The position numbers were made by a program, and so were the translations under genes. 58,707 bases of DNA from Nocardioides sp. (lineage in GTDB: Bacteria > Actinomycetota > Actinomycetes > Propionibacteriales > Nocardioidaceae), in assembly GCA_025965125.1 (NCBI GenBank), contig JAOPXM010000205.1, positions 1-58,707 of the forward strand, read 5' to 3'. Each line of letters opens with the position of its first letter. Positions within the stretch are counted from its first letter, which is position 1. Below the pieces are notes generated by a model that was given only the letters and a program-made list of their open reading frames with translations, made no database searches and was not told the DNA's origin. Shown one piece after another: positions 1-8,697 of this stretch.

Positions 1-744
1 GAAGATGCCGCCGCCGTTGCCGGCCGCAGCCGTCGCACCACCTGTCGCCGTGTTGTTGCTCACGGTCACGTTGTTCAGCCGCAGGATGCCGGCCGGGGTG
101 GCCCCCGCCCTGCCGACGACGTACACCCCGGCGCCCGCACCCGTGAAGGCCGTCGCGCTCGCGGTCGAGGTGTTGCCGCTGATGGCGCCGCCGTTCATGG
201 TCAACGAGGAGTTCGCGGCCACGTAGGCACCGCCGCCGGCGGGGCTCTTGTTGCCCGAGAGCGTGACGTTGTTGGTGGTGAACTGACCGCCACCGATTGC
301 CAGGCCGCCGCCGGTGCCCGTGTTTCCGTTGCGCAGCGTCAGGTTGGTGAGCGTCACGGACTGGGCGGCCGGCAGGAGGCTGCCGATCGCGAAGCTCACG
401 TTGGACCCGTCGAAGATCGCGCCGGCGCCCGTGCCGACGACGTTGGCTCCCTTGGTCTGGAAGAGGGGACGGTCCACATACGTGCCCGGTGCGACGTTGA
501 TCGTGTCGCCGGCCAGGAACGCGGCCTTCGCGATCACGAACGTCACGGTCGCGCAGGGAGTCGCAGCCGCGAGCCCACAGGTCGCGGTGTTCGCGCCCGT
601 CGGGGTCGGCGCGACGAACCAGGGACCGGCGGCACTCGCCGGGGCGGCCAGCCCGAGGAAGCCGGCCGAGGTGGCGATCGCGACCACGACGGCGATCGCG
701 CCGCGGAGCCGGAGAGTGCGGGGACGGCGAGACGGTGCAGCCAT
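1..744 (-). CDS. Secreted right-handed parallel beta-helix repeat protein, 3' part cut by the window edge
   Basis: The reading frame starts at the ATG at 744 and stays open for 248 codons to the left edge, so only the N-terminal part is visible. The N-terminus is a clear Sec signal: a basic stretch (RRPRTLRLR), a hydrophobic core (AIAVVVAIATSAGFLGLA) and an ASAA-type cleavage site near residue 38. The mature part opens with a PTPTGANTATC...TPCATV stretch typical of secreted beta-helix proteins. It then has Asn/Thr/Gly-rich repeats such as NNVTLSGN and NNVTVSNNTATGG, one per coil of a right-handed parallel beta-helix. Such proteins are usually polysaccharide lyases or adhesins; no catalytic residues can be assigned here. 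It follows mfd on the same strand by 122 bp. Confidence 0.8.
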   Translation of the reverse strand, partial: MAAPSRRPRTLRLRGAIAVVVAIATSAGFLGLAAPASAAGPWFVAPTPTGANTATCGLAAATPCATVTFVIAKAAFLAGDTINVAPGTYVDRPLFQTKGANVVGTGAGAIFDGSNVSFAIGSLLPAAQSVTLTNLTLRNGNTGTGGGLAIGGGQFTTNNVTLSGNKSPAGGGAYVAANSSLTMNGGAISGNTSTASATAFTGAGAGVYVVGRAGATPAGILRLNNVTVSNNTATGGATAAAGNGGGIF

Positions 745-866
745 GGCGATGGATCCTCAGTGCCACGGTCACGGGCGGACGCCTGGCCCAGTGAAGTTAC
801 GTCGCCCCCAAGGAGGTGTCGACGCCCATCTAGCCCGCGTTTACCGGCGCGTAACCATCGCCGGAG

Positions 867-3800
867 TCAGGCGTTGCTGACGGGGTCGATCACGGCGTCG
901 ACGACCCCGCGGGCCCACTCCAGCAGGGCCACGCCGGTGATCGGGTGCGCACCGCCAACGGTGGTGATCGGGCGCGGCACCAGGATCGTGCCGAGCTGCG
1001 ACTTCACAATGCTCTTGGGGTACAGCCGCATCAGCCGGATCACCCTCGACTCGGGCAGGTCCACTGGTCCGAACCGCACGTTCTTGCCCGCGATCGTGAC
1101 CTCGCCGACGCCGGCGCTTCGGGCGCGAGCGCGGAAGCGGGCGACCAGCAACAGGCTGGAGACCTCCTGGGGCGGGTTGCCGTAGCGGTCGAGCATCTCG
1201 TCGCGCAGCAGGTCGACGTCCTCGTCGGAGCGCACCTCGGCCAGCCGCTTGTACATCTCCAGGCGCAGCCGCTCGCTCGAGATGTAGTCGTGCGGGAGGT
1301 GCGCGTCGATGGGCAGCTCGATACGGACCTCGTTGAGCTCGGGCTCGGCATCGCCACGGAACTCGTGGACGGCCTCGCCGACCAGTCGCACGTAGAGGTC
1401 GAAGCCGACGTCGGCGATGTGCCCGGACTGCTCGCCACCGAGTAGGTTGCCGGCGCCACGGATCTCGAGGTCCTTCATGGCGATCGCCATGCCACCGCCG
1501 AGGTCGGAGTGCTGCGCCAGGGTGGCGAGCCGCTCGTGCGCGGTCTCGGTGAGCGGTTTCTCCTGCGGATAGAGGAAGTAGGCGTAGGCGCGCTCCCGAC
1601 TGCGCCCGACCCGGCCGCGCAGCTGGTGCAGCTGGCTGAGGCCGAGGGTGTCGGACCGCTCGATGATCATCGTGTTGGCGTTCGAGACGTCCAGCCCCGA
1701 CTCGACGATCGTCGTGCACACCAGCACGTCGAAGCGCTTCTCCCAGAAGTCCAGCATCACCTGCTCGAGCAGGTGCTCGCCCATCTGGCCGTGGGCGGTC
1801 GCGACCCGCGCCTCGGGCACGAGCTCCCGGATCTTCGCGGCGGCCTTCTCGATCGACTGGACCCGGTTGTGGATGTAGAAGACCTGTCCCTCGCGCAGCA
1901 GCTCGCGGCGTACCGCGGCCACCACCTGGCGGTCCTCGTAGCCACCGACGTAGGTCAGCACCGGGTGCCGCTCCTCGGGTGGCGTGGTGATCGTGGACAT
2001 CTCGCGGATGCCGGTGATCGCCATCTCGAGCGTGCGCGGGATCGGGGTGGCCGACATCGACAGCACGTCGACGGACGTGCGGAGCCGCTTCATCTGCTCC
2101 TTGTGCTCGACGCCGAACCGCTGCTCCTCGTCGACGACGATCAGCCCGAGGTCCTTCATGCGGATGTCCGGGTTCAGCAGCCGGTGCGTTCCGACCACGA
2201 TGTCGACGGTCCCGTCGGCCAGGCCCGCGATCACCTCGCGCGCCTCCTTGTCGGTCTGGAACCTCGACAGGCCCTTGAGGTTGACCGGGAACCCGCTCAT
2301 CCGCTCGGCGAACGTCGAGAGGTGCTGGGTGACGAGCAGCGTCGTCGGCACCAGGACCGCTACCTGCTTGCCCTCCTGGACCGCCTTGAACGCAGCCCGG
2401 ACCGCGATCTCGGTCTTGCCGTAGCCGACGTCGCCACAGACCAGCCGGTCCATGGGAACGCTGAGCCGCATGTCGGCCTTGACCTCGTCCACGGTGCTCA
2501 GCTGGTCCGGCGTCTCCTGGAACGGGAACGCGTCCTCGAGCTCGCGCTGCCACGGGGTGTCCGGTCCGAAGGCGTAGCCCTGGGTGGCCTGCCGGGCGGC
2601 GTACAACTTGATCAGCTCGGCCGCGATCTCCCGGACGGCCTTGCGGGCCCGGCCCTTGCGCTTGGCCCAGTCGGAGCCACCGAGGCGGTCGAGGCTCGGC
2701 TGCTCGCCGCCGACGTAGCGGGTCACCTGGTCGAGCGCGTCTGCCGGGACGTACAGCCGGTCGGCCGGGCCGCCACGTTTGGAGGCGCCGTACTCGAGGA
2801 CGAGGTACTCGCGGACCGCTCCCCCGACCTCGCGTTGCTTCATCTCGACGAATCGGCCGACGCCGTGCTGTTCATGCACGACGTAGTCACCGGCCGACAG
2901 CTCCAACGGGTCGATCTGGCGCTTGCGGCGGGCCGGCATCTTGAGCATGTCGCGGGTCGAGGACTTCTGGCCCGAGATGTCTTCCCCGGTCAGCAGCACC
3001 ACACGGTTCGTCTCGTCGACGAACCCCTGGGCGATGGCGCCACAGGTGACCGTGATGACGTCGTCCGGCGGCGGAGCGCCCACGTTGTCGACCAGGCGCG
3101 CGGCCAGGTCGTGCTCCCCGAGCGCCTCGACCATCCGCTGGGCGGGTCCGTGGCCGAGGTGCACCACGACGACGCGGTAGCGCTCCTTGAGCCACTGCCC
3201 GACGTCGGCGATCGCCCGCTCGGCGTCGCCCCGATAGGCATCGACCGCGCGGGCGGACAGCGCCCGGCTGGGCACGGCACCCCTGAGGATGTCGACATCG
3301 GCACGGACGACATCGCCCAGGGAGTCGCGCAGCGGTGCGTCGACGGGGTCCTCGTCGTCGGCAATGCCGAACGGGCTCATCGTCCACCAGGCCAGGTCGC
3401 GCGCCAGGGAGTGCTCGCGGACATCGCCCAGGGAGCGGTACGACGCGGCGCCGAGGTCGATCGGTGCGACGCCGCCGCCCGCGGCCACCGCCCAGCTGGC
3501 CTCCAGGAACTCCTCGCTGGTCGCGACCAGGTCGTGGGCCCGGCTGCGCGCCCGCTCGGGGTCGAGGACCAGCACATGGGTGTCGACGGGCATCAGGTCG
3601 ACGAGCAGCTCCATCTCGTCGACGAGGGCCGGTGTGAGGGACTCCATGCCGTCGACCGCGATCCCGGCAGCGATCTTGTCGGTCATCTCCAGCAGCGCCG
3701 GATGCCTCCGCCCGAGCTCGGCGGCGCGCTCGCGCACGTCCTCGGTGAGCAGCAGCTCCCGGCAAGGCGGCGCCCAGAGGCGGTCCACCTTCTCCAGCGT

Positions 3801-4460
3801 GCGCTGGTCGGCGACCGAGAACGAGCGGATCTCGTCCACGTCGTCGCCCCAGAACTCCACCCGCAGCGGATGCTCCTCGGTCGGCGGGAACACGTCCACG
3901 ATGCCGCCCCGGACCGCGAACTCCCCGCGCTTCTCCACCAGGTCCACGCGGGAGTACGCCGCGTCCGCGAGCCGTCGTACGACATCGTCGAGCGGAGCCG
4001 TGTCACCGGAGGCCAGCTCGACCGGCGCGAGGTCGCCGAGCCCCTTCACCTGCGGCTGGAGGACCGAGCGGACCGGCGCTACGACCACCCGCAACGGACC
4101 GTTGCTCGCATCGGTGCCCGGGTGGCTCAGGCGGCGCAGCACCGCGAGCCGCCGGCCGACGGTGTCACTGCGGGGGCTCAGCCGCTCGTGCGGCAGCGTC
4201 TCCCAGCTCGGGTAGTAGGCCACGAGGTCCGGGTCCATCAGGTCACCGAGCGCCGAGACCAGGTCCTCGGCCTCGCGGGCGGTCGCGGTGACCGCCAGGA
4301 CGGTGCGGCCCGCGCGGACCAGGCCCGCGACCACGAACGGACGCAGCGCCTCGGGTCCGGTCAGGTCGAGCGCGTGCAGCTCGCCGGTCCCCGCATCCCG
4401 CATGGCGGTGGCGAGGGTCGGGTCGGCGAGGACGGCGTCGGCGAGGCCGGTCAGACTCAC
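867..4460 (-). CDS. mfd: Transcription-repair coupling factor Mfd
   Basis: This 1197-aa protein has the usual Mfd length and order. The N-terminal UvrB-like module contains YYPSWETLPHERLSP near residue 80. The RNA polymerase interaction domain lies around 520-590 (GDYVVHEQHGVGRFVEM). The SF2 translocase has a Walker A GDVGYGKTE near 677 and a DEEQ box (VVDEEQRFGV) near 775. The C-terminal inhibitory domain closes the protein (LPIDAHLPHDYI onward). Mfd is a cytoplasmic ATP-driven translocase that removes RNA polymerase stalled at lesions and recruits UvrA. The gene stands alone; the next upstream gene on the strand is a serpin 148 bp away, with a 65-bp palindrome 28 bp before the mfd start. 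Confidence 0.98.
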   Translation of the reverse strand: MSLTGLADAVLADPTLATAMRDAGTGELHALDLTGPEALRPFVVAGLVRAGRTVLAVTATAREAEDLVSALGDLMDPDLVAYYPSWETLPHERLSPRSDTVGRRLAVLRRLSHPGTDASNGPLRVVVAPVRSVLQPQVKGLGDLAPVELASGDTAPLDDVVRRLADAAYSRVDLVEKRGEFAVRGGIVDVFPPTEEHPLRVEFWGDDVDEIRSFSVADQRTLEKVDRLWAPPCRELLLTEDVRERAAELGRRHPALLEMTDKIAAGIAVDGMESLTPALVDEMELLVDLMPVDTHVLVLDPERARSRAHDLVATSEEFLEASWAVAAGGGVAPIDLGAASYRSLGDVREHSLARDLAWWTMSPFGIADDEDPVDAPLRDSLGDVVRADVDILRGAVPSRALSARAVDAYRGDAERAIADVGQWLKERYRVVVVHLGHGPAQRMVEALGEHDLAARLVDNVGAPPPDDVITVTCGAIAQGFVDETNRVVLLTGEDISGQKSSTRDMLKMPARRKRQIDPLELSAGDYVVHEQHGVGRFVEMKQREVGGAVREYLVLEYGASKRGGPADRLYVPADALDQVTRYVGGEQPSLDRLGGSDWAKRKGRARKAVREIAAELIKLYAARQATQGYAFGPDTPWQRELEDAFPFQETPDQLSTVDEVKADMRLSVPMDRLVCGDVGYGKTEIAVRAAFKAVQEGKQVAVLVPTTLLVTQHLSTFAERMSGFPVNLKGLSRFQTDKEAREVIAGLADGTVDIVVGTHRLLNPDIRMKDLGLIVVDEEQRFGVEHKEQMKRLRTSVDVLSMSATPIPRTLEMAITGIREMSTITTPPEERHPVLTYVGGYEDRQVVAAVRRELLREGQVFYIHNRVQSIEKAAAKIRELVPEARVATAHGQMGEHLLEQVMLDFWEKRFDVLVCTTIVESGLDVSNANTMIIERSDTLGLSQLHQLRGRVGRSRERAYAYFLYPQEKPLTETAHERLATLAQHSDLGGGMAIAMKDLEIRGAGNLLGGEQSGHIADVGFDLYVRLVGEAVHEFRGDAEPELNEVRIELPIDAHLPHDYISSERLRLEMYKRLAEVRSDEDVDLLRDEMLDRYGNPPQEVSSLLLVARFRARARSAGVGEVTIAGKNVRFGPVDLPESRVIRLMRLYPKSIVKSQLGTILVPRPITTVGGAHPITGVALLEWARGVVDAVIDPVSNA

Positions 4461-4488
4461 GGGGCTCCCTGGGTGAGGTGCACGCTTC

Positions 4489-4553
4489 CGTTCAATTGCT
4501 GGGAAAGGGACCGGGACCGGCTGAAATCAGGTCCCTTTCCCAGCAATTGAACG
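4489..4553. repeat. 65-bp REPIN-like palindromic element, copy 1
   Basis: Two 24-bp arms (4489-4512 and 4530-4553) are perfect reverse complements separated by 17 nt. The outer 13 bp read CGTTCAATTGCTG on the left and its complement on the right. The same 13-bp ends bound another element of exactly 65 bp at 47434-47498. It lies 56 nt past the stop of the serpin gene at 4609-5931, so its transcript would form a strong hairpin there and could also act as a terminator. Confidence 0.85.
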
Positions 4554-4608
4554 ACTACGCGCAACACGACAGCCCCCAGCCAGGGTTGGCAGGGGGTACG
4601 TCGTCACC

Positions 4609-5931
4609 CTACCCGCGGGGGTCCGACACCCTGCCGACGAAGAGGGGGGTTCCGTGTGCCACGTCGTGGATCACGAAGAGGAACGGCCGGTCGACGACGA
4701 CCGTTCTGTCGGGGAACCGTGCCGACGTGGCCCGGATCACGACCGCCGTGGCGGCGGCTGCTTCGGTGCCGTCCTCGTCGACCGCGATGAACACCTGGTG
4801 CAGGACGGCCGCGATCTGGAGGGGCTCGTCGGCCGTCATGGCGGAGAAGTCGGCGCCGTCGGTGAAGGCCGTGGGCATCCCGAGCGAAGCCAGGGTGTCG
4901 CCCAGCGGCGCCTGCGTGCGGAACGTCCACCGGGGCAGCGACAGGTCCACGGATGCGGGCTCCACCGAGGCAAGGACCGAGGGCAGGTCCCCGGATCCGA
5001 TGGTTGCTTCAAGGTCGGCCAACCGGTCCTGGTCCGGCAGGAGGACGGTCATCGCGAGCTCGTTGCCCGCGTAGGCCAGCCGCACCGCCTGCCAGCCGTC
5101 GCCGTGGCCGTAGCCCGCGCGCCCGAGCATCGCACGCATGGTCGGCACCGCGACTGGGCTGCCGTCGGCCACGTGGAAGGGCTTGGCCTGGGTCGCCCGG
5201 TCGTTGAACGGTTCTTCCCAGGGTGCCTTCAGGTACAGCGCGTTGACCAGGACAAGTCGGGTGAAGGTGTCCAGGACACCTTCGGCGATGAGGTCCTCGA
5301 TCCGGTCGTGGGTGCGCCCGGCTACCCAGTCGTTGATCCGCAACCGGGCCGCCTCGGCCGCGGACTTGAAGTCCACGGCCTGCAGTCCCGCGCCGTACTC
5401 ACGAGCCAGCGTGTCCAGAAAGCCCCGCTCCCACGTCTCGGTCTGCTCGCCGAAGATCGCGTTGGCACTGTCGAGCGCAATGGTGGCCTCGCTGCCGTCG
5501 CGACGCTCCTGCTTCCCGGCCAGCGACTCCAGGTGCCGGGTGAGGGAGTTCAGTCCGCCGTTCAGCTCGTGCAGGTCCCTCGTCGAGAGGACGGTCTGCA
5601 TCTCCTCGAGGGTCGCGCCCTTGGCGCCGTTGACCGTGAGCGCGAGCGCCAGCGCGACCGAGAACGGCGAGAGCGCCAGGTTGCCCGGTTGGCCGCGCAG
5701 CTTCCGGTAGAGCCCGGCACCCAGGGCCTGGATCGAGCCGACCACGGCGGGGACGGCGCCGGAGTCACCCTCGGCGCGGTCCTCGTCGGAGGACACCAGC
5801 GTGATGCCGTCCACCGAGTCCCCCTCATCCTTGTCGTCCCCGGAGCATCCGCCCAGCAGGTCCGCCGCCGCAACCGCGAGCACCGCCAGCGAGAGTCCGC
5901 GCATCAGGTCGCGACGCGTCAGCTCAGTCAC
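4609..5931 (-). CDS. Serpin-family protease inhibitor, lipoprotein (downstream copy)
   Basis: The 440-aa protein has a full serpin fold. The N-terminus carries twin arginines (TRRDLMRG), a hydrophobic stretch and a lipobox LGGC, so it is probably exported and anchored on the outer face of the membrane. Landmarks include ALALTVNGAKGATLEEM (serpin helix region), VLVNALYLKAPWEEPF and the C-terminal DRPFLFVIHD...PLFVGRV. The reactive-loop hinge EDGTEAAAAT has the small residues needed for an inhibitory serpin. Counting 17 residues from the hinge gives Thr-Ser as the scissile bond; counting from the C-terminal sheet gives Arg-Phe. The start is GTG at 5931, overlapping the upstream serpin by 8 bp, so translation is probably coupled. 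The target protease is unknown. Confidence 0.93.
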   Translation of the reverse strand: MTELTRRDLMRGLSLAVLAVAAADLLGGCSGDDKDEGDSVDGITLVSSDEDRAEGDSGAVPAVVGSIQALGAGLYRKLRGQPGNLALSPFSVALALALTVNGAKGATLEEMQTVLSTRDLHELNGGLNSLTRHLESLAGKQERRDGSEATIALDSANAIFGEQTETWERGFLDTLAREYGAGLQAVDFKSAAEAARLRINDWVAGRTHDRIEDLIAEGVLDTFTRLVLVNALYLKAPWEEPFNDRATQAKPFHVADGSPVAVPTMRAMLGRAGYGHGDGWQAVRLAYAGNELAMTVLLPDQDRLADLEATIGSGDLPSVLASVEPASVDLSLPRWTFRTQAPLGDTLASLGMPTAFTDGADFSAMTADEPLQIAAVLHQVFIAVDEDGTEAAAATAVVIRATSARFPDRTVVVDRPFLFVIHDVAHGTPLFVGRVSDPRG

Positions 5932-7267
5932 GAGGATCCACCACTCGTCCGACGAACAGCGGCGTCCCGTGCGCCACGTCGTGGATCACGAAGAGGAACG
6001 GCCGGTCGACGACCACGGACGCGCCAGGCAGCATGGCGGACATTTCGTCCATCGCTACTGCAGTGGCCGCGGCTGCCTCGGTGCCGTCCTCGTCCACCGC
6101 GATGAAGACCTGGTGGAGCACCGCTGCCACGTAGAGGTCGGCCTCGGTCGTCATGCCGGAGAAGTCCGCCCCGCCGCCGAACGCGATCCGCATGCCCAGA
6201 GCCGCAAGGGCTTCGTTGAGCGCCGTCGCGGTGCGGAACGTCCACCGAGGCAGCGACAGGCTCACCGAGGTCGGCTGGACCGAGCCGAGGATCGACGCCA
6301 GCTCACCCCCACCGACAGCCGCCTCGACGTCGGCGAGCCGGTCCTTGTCGGGCAGCACGACCGTCATCGCCAGGTCGTTGCCGGCGTAGGTCATCCGGAC
6401 CGCCTGCCAACCGTCACCCGTGCCGTACGACGTGGACGCCAGGCCAGCCGTCATGGTCGGCACCCGGACCACGGAACCGTCCTCGAGGTGGAACGGGCGA
6501 TCGCTGGTTGCGCCCTTCTCGAACGGCTCGAACCACGGCGCCTTGAAGTAGAGCGCGTTGACGAGCACCAGCCGAGTGCTGGGATCCAGGACGTCCGGCG
6601 GGATGATCTCCTCGATCCGGTCGTGGGTCCGGTCGGCGGTCCAGTCGTTGATGACACCCCGCGCGGACTCCGTCGCGGTCTCGAAGTCGACGGTCTGCAT
6701 GCCGGCGCCGTACTCCCGCGCGAGCGTGTCCAGGAAGTCCTTCTGCCAGTCGACTCCTCGCTGACCGAACAGGGCGTTCGCGCTGTCCAGGGCGACGTCG
6801 TCCGTGCTCCCGTCGAGCCGGCGGTGCTTGCCGGCCAGGGCCTCGACCTCCTGGGTCAGGGCGTTCAGGCCACCGTTGAGCCCCTCGGTGTCGTCGGCGG
6901 CGAGCACCGCGAGCATCTCGTCGAGCGTCGCGCCGCGCGCCCCGTTGAGAGTCAGGGCGAGCGCCACCGCGACGGAGTACGGCGACAGGGCCAGGTTGCC
7001 GCTGACCGAAGAGCCCTGGGCGTAGAGGCCCGCTCCGAGCGTGTGGATCGACGCGACGGCGTCCGGGACGGCCGCCAGGTCACCGTCCGAGCGCTTGACA
7101 TCGGAGGAGACGAGCTCGAGATCGGTGCTGCCGCCGGGGTCGCCGGGCCGTCCGGGGTCGTCGGACGAGCACCCGGCCACCAGGCCGGGGACGGTCACGG
7201 CCAGCGCGGCCAGGGACAGCGAGCGCATCAGGTCGCGGCGGGTCAGCCCGTTCATTCCACTCAGCAT
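5924..7267 (-). CDS. Serpin-family protease inhibitor, lipoprotein (upstream copy)
   Basis: A 447-aa paralogue of the next serpin, first gene of a two-gene unit. The N-terminus again has twin arginines (TRRDLMRS) and a lipobox VAGC. Serpin landmarks are ALALTLNGARGATLDEM, VLVNALYFKAPWFEPF and DRPFLFVIHDVAHGTPLF. The hinge EDGTEAAAAT is identical to its neighbour, but the loop after it differs (AVAMDEMSAMLPG). The predicted P1 residue is Met whether counted from the hinge (Met-Ser, as in human alpha-1-antitrypsin) or from the C-terminal side (Met-Leu). That suggests elastase- or subtilisin-like targets (inference). An internal ATG at 7255 is an equally possible start. Confidence 0.93.
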   Translation of the reverse strand: MLSGMNGLTRRDLMRSLSLAALAVTVPGLVAGCSSDDPGRPGDPGGSTDLELVSSDVKRSDGDLAAVPDAVASIHTLGAGLYAQGSSVSGNLALSPYSVAVALALTLNGARGATLDEMLAVLAADDTEGLNGGLNALTQEVEALAGKHRRLDGSTDDVALDSANALFGQRGVDWQKDFLDTLAREYGAGMQTVDFETATESARGVINDWTADRTHDRIEEIIPPDVLDPSTRLVLVNALYFKAPWFEPFEKGATSDRPFHLEDGSVVRVPTMTAGLASTSYGTGDGWQAVRMTYAGNDLAMTVVLPDKDRLADVEAAVGGGELASILGSVQPTSVSLSLPRWTFRTATALNEALAALGMRIAFGGGADFSGMTTEADLYVAAVLHQVFIAVDEDGTEAAAATAVAMDEMSAMLPGASVVVDRPFLFVIHDVAHGTPLFVGRVVDPRD

Positions 7268-7303
7268 GGTGGTCAGACGTCACGGTGCCCGGTGCCGTTC
7301 CGG

Positions 7304-7717
7304 TCAGTGCGGCGCGGGCGGCGGAGCGGCCGCCACCTCACCCTCGGAGCGCAGGATGCAGAACTCGTTGCCCTCCGGGTCGGCCAGCACCACCCAGGCC
7401 GTCCCCGGGCCGTACTTCCCGCGGTGGTCCTCCACGATCGTGGCGCCGTGCGCGAGAAGCGCGTCGAGCTCCTCGTCCCGGGTGCCTTCGCGGGGGCGGA
7501 GGTCGAAGTGGATGCGGTTCTTGGCGACCTTGGCGTCCGGGACCTCGATGAACAGCAGCCGGTGGCCGGTCTCGGGATCGAGGATCATGCACTCCTCGTG
7601 CCCCGGCAGGTTCGGATCGCCGTCGAGGTCGACATAGCCAAGGACCGGCTTCCACCACTCCGAGAGCTCGTAGGCGTTGGCGCAGTCGACGGTCGTGTGC
7701 GAGATGAAGGCGGTCAT
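7304..7717 (-). CDS. VOC (glyoxalase/bleomycin-resistance fold) family protein
   Basis: The 137-aa product shows the paired beta-alpha-beta-beta-beta modules of the VOC superfamily: an N-terminal half with HTTVDCANAYELSEWWKPVLGY and a C-terminal half ending VVLADPEGNEFCILR, the usual last strand with a metal-ligand Glu. Actinobacterial members of this type have an unassigned substrate. The start at 7717 was chosen over the ATG at 7753 because GGGTGGGG lies just upstream and the family begins at this point (MTAFISH). It follows the LuxR-type regulator by 97 bp and precedes the serpins by 36 bp, all on the minus strand. Confidence 0.85.
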   Translation of the reverse strand: MTAFISHTTVDCANAYELSEWWKPVLGYVDLDGDPNLPGHEECMILDPETGHRLLFIEVPDAKVAKNRIHFDLRPREGTRDEELDALLAHGATIVEDHRGKYGPGTAWVVLADPEGNEFCILRSEGEVAAAPPPAPH

Positions 7718-7814
7718 GGCCCCACCCTGTCGCCGGCACAACAGGCGCCACAACGGGGTTTGTCAGATCGTGACACCAGGCGGGCCGCTCAGCGGTAGCT
7801 CGCCGGCCCGGTCG

Positions 7815-8582
7815 TCAGGTGCTGGTCGACTTGGCACCCTCCTGCAGTCGACGAAAGGCGGCTATCGCAGCAAGCTGGGAGTTGACGTCGAGCTTGCGCA
7901 GGACCGCCTTCACCTGGCTGCGCACGGTGGCCTCTGACACGTCCAGGAGCACGGCGATGGAGCGGACGGTGTCGCCGGCGTACAGCAGGCGCAGCACTGT
8001 GCGCTCACGTGGCGTCAACGACCGCATGCGTACGAGCAACCGCTCCTGCTCCTCGCTGACCCGCTCCCACCGGTCCAGCACGTCGGCGCGCAGTCGAGGG
8101 TCCATGCCTCCACCTCCTCGGGCCAGGTCGTCCAGAAGTTGCTCGAGGTCGTCGAGGCTGGTGCCGGACGAGGTCACGACATCCGCGCCGCTCGCGAGCA
8201 GTGCCCCCCACAGGGCGCCGGGCGGTACGGACGTGAGCACGATCCACCTGCCGGGGCTACCCCGGATCAGGGTCTGGGCACGGCCCAGCTCGACCGGGGT
8301 GGCCAGGTCCTCGAGGAGCAGCACGACTGGTGCCTCGGCCTGTGACGCTCCCTCGGGCGATCGCGGCGCCGGGGGGAGCACCGCGGCCGAGACATCGAGG
8401 GTGACGACCCGGGCCGGGAATCCGCGGCTGGCCAGGCCGGCCTGAACGGATTCCGCTACCAGGGTCTGGTCGGACACGACCCAGACCATGGGGCGCAGGA
8501 GCGCCATGGGCGCGTCCATGTCCACCACCTCGTTCGTCAACGGAACCTCCGGCCCCGGCTCGTGGCCCACCACTTGGCGCAT
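7815..8582 (-). CDS. LuxR-family transcriptional regulator with a degenerate receiver domain
   Basis: About 255 aa. The C-terminal 60 residues are a LuxR/GerE helix-turn-helix (LTPRERTVLRLLYAG ... SEATVRSQVKAVLRKLDV). The N-terminal part has receiver-like spacing (VWVVSDQTLVAESVQAGL), but the phospho-acceptor strand reads VVLLLEDLATP instead of LLDLD and the conserved Lys is replaced in DVVTSSGT. It is therefore unlikely to be switched by phosphorylation. The C-terminus resembles the canonical regulator at 10513-11241, suggesting duplication and divergence. The start at 8582 has AGGAG 10 nt upstream; an ATG at 8519 after GAGGTGG is an alternative. It is divergent from the kinase-regulator pair and could act on the same promoters (inference). 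Confidence 0.85.
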   Translation of the reverse strand: MRQVVGHEPGPEVPLTNEVVDMDAPMALLRPMVWVVSDQTLVAESVQAGLASRGFPARVVTLDVSAAVLPPAPRSPEGASQAEAPVVLLLEDLATPVELGRAQTLIRGSPGRWIVLTSVPPGALWGALLASGADVVTSSGTSLDDLEQLLDDLARGGGGMDPRLRADVLDRWERVSEEQERLLVRMRSLTPRERTVLRLLYAGDTVRSIAVLLDVSEATVRSQVKAVLRKLDVNSQLAAIAAFRRLQEGAKSTST

Positions 8583-8622
8583 GCCCCCACGCTCCTGTCG
8601 GTTGAGGTGTCCAATCCACCAG

Positions 8623-8654
8623 GGTCCTTGAGGGACCAGAGTCTCAGGGCCTGA
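8623..8654. promoter_or_regulatory. Pair of inverted repeats upstream of the LuxR-type gene
   Basis: GGTCC-TTGAG-GGACC (8623-8637) and the perfect palindrome TCAGGGCCTGA (8644-8654) lie 41-72 bp before the regulator start. A CCCTGA half-site recurs at 8664-8669 and again at 8684-8689. These could be operators for autoregulation. The rest of the 495-bp divergent gap (8583-9077) shows no gene that I can support. Confidence 0.35.
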
Positions 8655-8683
8655 AGCGACGCCCCCTGAGTGGGAGTCATCTG

Positions 8684-8697
8684 CCCTGAAATTGGGG
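8684..8697. promoter_or_regulatory. AT-cored palindromic motif, degenerate copy
   Basis: CCCTGAAATTGGGG lies 102 bp upstream of the LuxR-type regulator start. It is a looser member of the CCCC-N5-GGGG family found elsewhere in the window (9006, 29167, 31153, 33161). Confidence 0.35.

Noticed and set aside
1509-4550. A 1013-codon open frame on the plus strand opposite mfd
   Set aside because: It is a GC-bias shadow: rich in Arg, His, Asp, Val and Leu with no domain pattern, fully antisense to the clear mfd gene.
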